Part shown: piece by piece, positions 59,929 through 64,000 of the stretch
How the letters are laid out: each line of letters starts with the position of its first letter
How positions within the stretch are numbered: position 1 is the first letter of the stretch
Assembly: GCF_900172355.1 (NCBI RefSeq)
Contig: NZ_FWFZ01000006.1
Span: forward strand, 124,001 to 188,000
Source: Roseisalinus antarcticus
Lineage (GTDB): Bacteria > Pseudomonadota > Alphaproteobacteria > Rhodobacterales > Rhodobacteraceae
Direction: 5' to 3'
DNA: 64,000 bases
Position numbers and translations under genes: made by a program
Notes under the pieces: generated by a model
What the model was told of the DNA's origin: nothing
The model's input: the letters and a program-made list of their open reading frames with translations, nothing else
The model's database searches: none

Positions 59929-62900
59929 TCAGTCCTCGAACTCGATCAGCAAGTCCTTGGCGTCGATCTGCGAGCCCGCCGAGACATGGACGGCCTTGAC
60001 CGTCGCGGCGCGTTCGGCATGCAGGCCGGTTTCCATCTTCATCGCCTCGATGGTCAGCAGCAGGTCGCCTTCCTTCACCTTGGCCCCGGCCTTCGCCGCG
60101 ACGGAGGCCACGACCCCGGGCATCGGCGCCCCCATGTGGGCCGGGTTGCCGAGCTCTGCCTTGGGGCGCTTGACCGTCTCGGCCGCGACCTTGCGGTTGG
60201 GCACGCGGATCGTGCGCGGCTGACCGTTGAGCTCGAAGAACACGCGGACCTCGCCCTCTTCATTGGTCTCGCCCACGGCCGAGAGCCGGATCTCCAGCGT
60301 CTTGCCGGGGTCGATCTCGGCCGCGATCTCGTCGCCCGGGGACATGCCGTAGAAAAAGGTGGAGGTGGGCAGGGTGCGGACCGGTCCATAGGTCTCGTGC
60401 CGCTTGGCATAATCGCTGAAGACCTTGGGATACATGAGATATCCGTTCAGATCCTCGTCGTCGATCTCGATCTCCAGCTCGTCCTTGATCTGGGCGCGGG
60501 TCGCTTCCAGATCGGTCGGGGGCAGCTGCTTGCCGGGGCGGGCCGTGCTGGGCTTCTCGCCTTTCAGGATCTTCTTCTGGATCGCCTTGGGCCAGCCGCC
60601 GGGGGGCTGGCCGAGGCTGCCCTTCATCATGTCGACGACCGAGTCGGGGAACGACACATCGACATCCGGATCCTCGACCTGGGCGCGGGTCAGGCCCTGC
60701 GACACCATCATCAGGGCCATGTCGCCGACCACCTTGGACGACGGCGTGACCTTCACGATATCGCCGAACATCTGGTTCACGTCGGCATAGGTCTGGGCGA
60801 CCTCGTGCCATTTCTCCTCGAGCCCGAGGCTGCGCGCCTGCGCCTTGAGGTTGGTGAACTGCCCGCCGGGCATCTCGTGCAGATAGACCTCGGACGCCGG
60901 CGCCTGCTGGCCGGATTCGAAGGCCGCGTAATGGGCGCGGACGGATTCCCAATAGTTGGAAATCTCGCGGATCGCGGCGATGTCTAGCCCGGTGTCGCGG
61001 TCCTGGAACCGCAGTGCCTCGACGATCGAGCCCAGTGTGGGCTGCGAGGTGTTGCCCGACAGCGCGTCCATCGCCGCGTCCACGCAATCGACCCCCGCGG
61101 CAGAGGCCGCAACGATGGTCGCGATCGCCGCCCCGGACGTGTCATGGGTGTGGAAGTGGACCGGGATCGAGACCTCGTCCTTCAGCGCCTTCACCAGCGC
61201 CGTGGCCTGCGCCGGTTTCAGCAGGCCGGCCATGTCCTTGAGCCCGAGGACATGGGCGCCCGCGGCCTCCAGGTCCTTGGCCATGGTGACGTAGTATTTC
61301 AGGTCGTACTTCGCGCGGTCCGGGTCGAAGATGTCCCCGGTATAGCAGATCGTGCCCTCGCAGACCTTGCCGGCGTCCTGCACCGCGTCCATAGCGACGC
61401 GCATGTTCTCGACCCAGTTCAGGCTGTCGAAGACGCGGAAGACATCGACGCCCGATGTGGCCGCCTGCTTGACGAAGAACTGCACCACATTGTCGGGGTA
61501 GTTGGTGTAGCCCACGCCGTTCGAGGCGCGCAGCAGCATCTGCGTCAGGATGTTGGGCATCTTGGCCCGGATGTCGCGCAGGCGCTGCCAGGGGCATTCC
61601 TGCAGGAAGCGGTAGGCCACGTCGAAGGTCGCGCCGCCCCAGCATTCCACCGAGAACAGGCCCGACATGTTCGCCGCATAGGTCGGCGCCACGCGCACCA
61701 TGTCGATCGACCGCATCCGGGTGGCCAGCAGCGACTGGTGCCCGTCGCGCATGGTGGTGTCGGTGATCAGCAGGCGTTTCTGGTCCAGCATCCACTGGGC
61801 CACGGCCTTGGGCCCGTCGGCGTCGAGGATGTCGCGGGTGCCGCGGGCCAGGTCCTTGGTTTGGGGCCTGGGCGCGACCGGCTCCTTGATGTCGTCGGCA
61901 GGGCGCACGCGGCCCTCGGTCTCGGGGTGGCCGTTGACGGTGATGTCGGCGACATAGGTCAGGATCTTGGTCGCCCGATCCCGCCGGGCCTTGAAATCGA
62001 AAAGCTCCGGCGTGGTGTCGATGAACTTGGTGGAATATTCGTTGTTGAGGAATATCGGGTGCTTCAGCAGGTTGATGACGAAATCGATGTTGGTGCTGAC
62101 CCCGCGGATCCGGAATTCGCGCAGGGCGCGGTCCATCCGCTTGATCGCGGCCTCGGGCGTGGGTGCCCAGGCGGTGACCTTGGTCAGCAGGGAATCGTAG
62201 AACCGGGTGATGACGGCGCCGGAATAGGCGGTGCCGCCATCCAGCCGGATGCCCATGCCGGTGGCCGAGCGATAGGTCTGGATCCGGCCGTAATCGGGGA
62301 TGAAGTTGTTGGTCGGGTCCTCGGTCGTGACCCGGCATTGCAGGGCATGGCCCGACAGCTCCACATCGTATTGAGAGGCGCAGCCCGTGGCCTCCACCAG
62401 GCTCTTGCCCTCGGCGATCAGGATCTGGGCGCGGACGATGTCGATGCCGGTGACCTCTTCGGTCACGGTGTGCTCGACCTGCACGCGGGGGTTCACCTCG
62501 ATGAAGTAGAATTCGCCCGTCTCCATATCCATCAGGAACTCGACCGTGCCGGCGCATTCGTAATTCACGTGCTGGCAGATCTTCTTGCCGAGGTTGCAGA
62601 TCTGTTCGCGCTGCACCTCCGACAGGTAGGGGGCCGGGGCGCGTTCCACCACTTTCTGGTTGCGGCGCTGGACCGAGCAATCCCGCTCCCACAGGTGATA
62701 GATGTTGCCCTCCTTGTCGCCGAGGATCTGGACCTCGACGTGCCGGGCGCGGATGATCATCTTTTCGAGGTAGCCCTCGCCGTTGCCGAAGGCGGCCTCG
62801 GCCTCGCGCCGGCCCTCGCGGACCTTCTCTTCCAGCTCGCCCTCGTTCTCGATCGGGCGCATCCCCCGGCCGCCGCCGCCCCAGGACGCCTTCAGCATCA

Positions 62901-63372
62901 AGGGATAGCCGATCTCCTTGGCCTCCGCCTTGATCGCCTTCATGTCCTCGCCCAGCACTTCGGTCGCGGGGATCACGGGCACGCCGGCCTCGATCGCCAC
63001 GCGCCGGGCGCTGGCCTTGTCGCCCAGCTTGCGCATCGTGTCCGCGGTCGGGCCGATGAAGGCGATGCCGTTGTCCCAGCAGGCGTCTACGAATTCGGGG
63101 TTCTCGGACAGCAGGCCGTAGCCGGGGTGGATCGCGTCGGCGCCGCATTCCTTGGCGACGCGGATGATCTCCTCGATCGAGAGATAGGCCGCGACCGGCC
63201 CCATCCCCTCGCCGATGCGGTAGGCCTCGTCGGCCTTGAACCGGTGCAGGCCCAGCTTGTCCTCTTCGGCATAGACCGCGACGGTGCGCTTGCCCATCTC
63301 GTTGGCCGCCCGCATGACGCGGATCGCGATCTCGCCGCGATTGGCGATGAGGATCTTCTGGAACTCGGGCAT
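59929..63372 (-). CDS. pyc: Pyruvate carboxylase
   Basis: This encodes 1147 residues, the full-length single-chain form. It carboxylates pyruvate to oxaloacetate with ATP and biotin to refill the citric acid cycle. Biotin carboxylase comes first (KILIANRGEIAIRV at the start, then GGGGRGMR for ATP, then EVNPRVQVEHTVTEE). The carboxyltransferase follows (DTTMRDGHQSLLATR near 540, and HFHTHDTSGA for metal binding). The biotin carrier lies at the C-terminus with EAMKMETG, the biotinylated Lys being K1112. All key motifs are intact. The 150 bases upstream contain a CtrA-type box nearer the divergent gene. Confidence 0.97.
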   Translation of the reverse strand: MPEFQKILIANRGEIAIRVMRAANEMGKRTVAVYAEEDKLGLHRFKADEAYRIGEGMGPVAAYLSIEEIIRVAKECGADAIHPGYGLLSENPEFVDACWDNGIAFIGPTADTMRKLGDKASARRVAIEAGVPVIPATEVLGEDMKAIKAEAKEIGYPLMLKASWGGGGRGMRPIENEGELEEKVREGRREAEAAFGNGEGYLEKMIIRARHVEVQILGDKEGNIYHLWERDCSVQRRNQKVVERAPAPYLSEVQREQICNLGKKICQHVNYECAGTVEFLMDMETGEFYFIEVNPRVQVEHTVTEEVTGIDIVRAQILIAEGKSLVEATGCASQYDVELSGHALQCRVTTEDPTNNFIPDYGRIQTYRSATGMGIRLDGGTAYSGAVITRFYDSLLTKVTAWAPTPEAAIKRMDRALREFRIRGVSTNIDFVINLLKHPIFLNNEYSTKFIDTTPELFDFKARRDRATKILTYVADITVNGHPETEGRVRPADDIKEPVAPRPQTKDLARGTRDILDADGPKAVAQWMLDQKRLLITDTTMRDGHQSLLATRMRSIDMVRVAPTYAANMSGLFSVECWGGATFDVAYRFLQECPWQRLRDIRAKMPNILTQMLLRASNGVGYTNYPDNVVQFFVKQAATSGVDVFRVFDSLNWVENMRVAMDAVQDAGKVCEGTICYTGDIFDPDRAKYDLKYYVTMAKDLEAAGAHVLGLKDMAGLLKPAQATALVKALKDEVSIPVHFHTHDTSGAAIATIVAASAAGVDCVDAAMDALSGNTSQPTLGSIVEALRFQDRDTGLDIAAIREISNYWESVRAHYAAFESGQQAPASEVYLHEMPGGQFTNLKAQARSLGLEEKWHEVAQTYADVNQMFGDIVKVTPSSKVVGDMALMMVSQGLTRAQVEDPDVDVSFPDSVVDMMKGSLGQPPGGWPKAIQKKILKGEKPSTARPGKQLPPTDLEATRAQIKDELEIEIDDEDLNGYLMYPKVFSDYAKRHETYGPVRTLPTSTFFYGMSPGDEIAAEIDPGKTLEIRLSAVGETNEEGEVRVFFELNGQPRTIRVPNRKVAAETVKRPKAELGNPAHMGAPMPGVVASVAAKAGAKVKEGDLLLTIEAMKMETGLHAERAATVKAVHVSAGSQIDAKDLLIEFED

Positions 63373-63498
63373 CTACGGTCTCCATGTCTTCGCAGTTGCA
63401 GAATTTTGTAAGGCGGTTCCCGGGCGGGGTAAACGGCTGTTGATGCCGGACGATATCGCTAACGGAGTTTATTTCCGCATCTGCACACTTGCCCGGCG

Positions 63499-63514
63499 TT
63501 AACGAAATGTTAAC
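63499..63514. promoter_or_regulatory. CtrA-type box
   Basis: TTAA-CGAAATG-TTAAC is a perfect TTAA-N7-TTAAC, the CtrA consensus of alphaproteobacteria. A third TTAA (63520-63523) follows after six bases, so three TTAA lie 10-11 bases apart. The site abuts the ATG at 63523 and is 127 bases from pyc. Confidence 0.6.
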
Positions 63515-63522
63515 CTCCGTTA

Positions 63523-63936
63523 ATGGCGACAGAGATGGAACTTGCGGCGATCCTGTGTTCGCTCATCCTCGGGGGTGAGGTCGAGCAGCGCCATTATTTC
63601 GACGTCGTGGACCGACGGCATCACATCCGGGTGGATTGCGAGACGGACAGCCACGTGGTCGAGGTCGGGTTCGACGACAAGCGCTCGAGCAACGACAGCC
63701 TGCACCAGGCGCTATTTTCCGCAAACCTGACCGGCAAGCTGCCGATGATCGTGATCATCGACACCAACGGCTTTGAAGAAAACGTGCAATACCAGATCGA
63801 GACCGTGGCCCGGATGACGGGGGTGTCCTATATGACCGTGACCGAGGATTTCCTGATCCGCTGGCAGATGACAGAGCCGTTCCGGCAGAACCGCTCCACC
63901 CTGTTTCGCCAGGTGGAGACGGCCGCGGTCAACTGA
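63523..63936 (+). CDS. Conserved-looking hypothetical protein next to CtrA box
   Basis: This encodes 137 residues from ATG 63523; ATG 63535 (MELAAIL) is as plausible, and neither has a good ribosome binding site. It is cytosolic, with a mixed alpha/beta pattern (HYFDVVDRRHHIRVDCET, VVEVGFDDKRS, LPMIVIIDTNG, YQIETVARMTG), somewhat like nuclease-fold or PD-(D/E)XK-type small proteins, but I see no sure catalytic set. I do not recognise the family. The CtrA-type box directly in front suggests cell-cycle or motility-linked control. Confidence 0.7.
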   Translation: MATEMELAAILCSLILGGEVEQRHYFDVVDRRHHIRVDCETDSHVVEVGFDDKRSSNDSLHQALFSANLTGKLPMIVIIDTNGFEENVQYQIETVARMTGVSYMTVTEDFLIRWQMTEPFRQNRSTLFRQVETAAVN

Positions 63937-63948
63937 CTGTCGGGCCGG

Positions 63949-63999
63949 TCACCATTCCATCTGCGGGGTGCCGTCCGGCGCCCAGACCTGCACAAGGGC
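63949..63999 (-). CDS. C-terminal end of a leftward gene (partial)
   Basis: Read leftward, the last 16 codons give ALVQVWAPDGTPQMEW followed by TGA (63951-63949). The gene runs off the right edge. It would converge with the gene ending at 63936. The product cannot be named from so little. Confidence 0.4.
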   Translation of the reverse strand, partial: ALVQVWAPDGTPQMEW

Positions 64000-64000
64000 G

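Overview
The window looks like chromosomal DNA of a marine-type alphaproteobacterium, most likely Rhodobacteraceae (Roseobacter group). The signs are very high GC with GC-rich third codon positions, the his gene order hisB-hisH / hisA-hisF-hisE, a Hint-domain secreted protein, a full-length pyruvate carboxylase and a perfect CtrA-type box (TTAA-N7-TTAAC). This placement is inferred from gene content only.

Layout. Positions 90-2187 hold a glycosyltransferase-like protein and two unrecognised proteins. Positions 2184-5207 carry a leftward cluster of a periplasmic adaptor (HlyD/RND type), an MMPL/RND transporter and a small exported protein. Divergent from these, 5366-43990 is one uninterrupted gene of 12,874 codons, 60% of the window. 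It is a giant repetitive surface-type protein with an N-terminal LEPR-XLL motif, about 23 PPC-like repeats, three LamG-like domains, 17 CARDB repeats, propellers, Ig/cadherin-like modules, an RHS-like segment, a dockerin-like motif, hydrolase-like and metalloprotease-like modules with altered active-site motifs, 12 putative-Ig repeats and a cohesin-like C-terminal region. Directly downstream and nearly without gaps (44000-50345) are a DUF3467-like protein, a GAF+HlyD fusion, a PqqD-like+M50 protease+HlyD fusion and a short SecA paralogue.

The rest is mostly core: tRNA-Tyr, rlmB, a zinc-ribbon protein, a frameshifted YHS-domain gene, a CoA-binding protein, hisE-hisF-hisA, a TetR regulator, hisH-hisB, a Hint-domain beta-repeat protein, tRNA-Gly, a TerC-family protein, pyruvate carboxylase and a small protein beside the CtrA-type box. 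The right edge cuts a leftward gene.

The main proposal is that 2184-50345 forms one functional unit: a giant LEPR-XLL protein with its own export/processing apparatus (SecA-like ATPase, membrane protease/adaptor, GAF-adaptor, RND pump and adaptor). The giant protein has no recognisable Sec signal peptide and I see no RTX nonapeptides, so its export route is not explained by the common pathways. Functional coupling is inferred from synteny and domain content.
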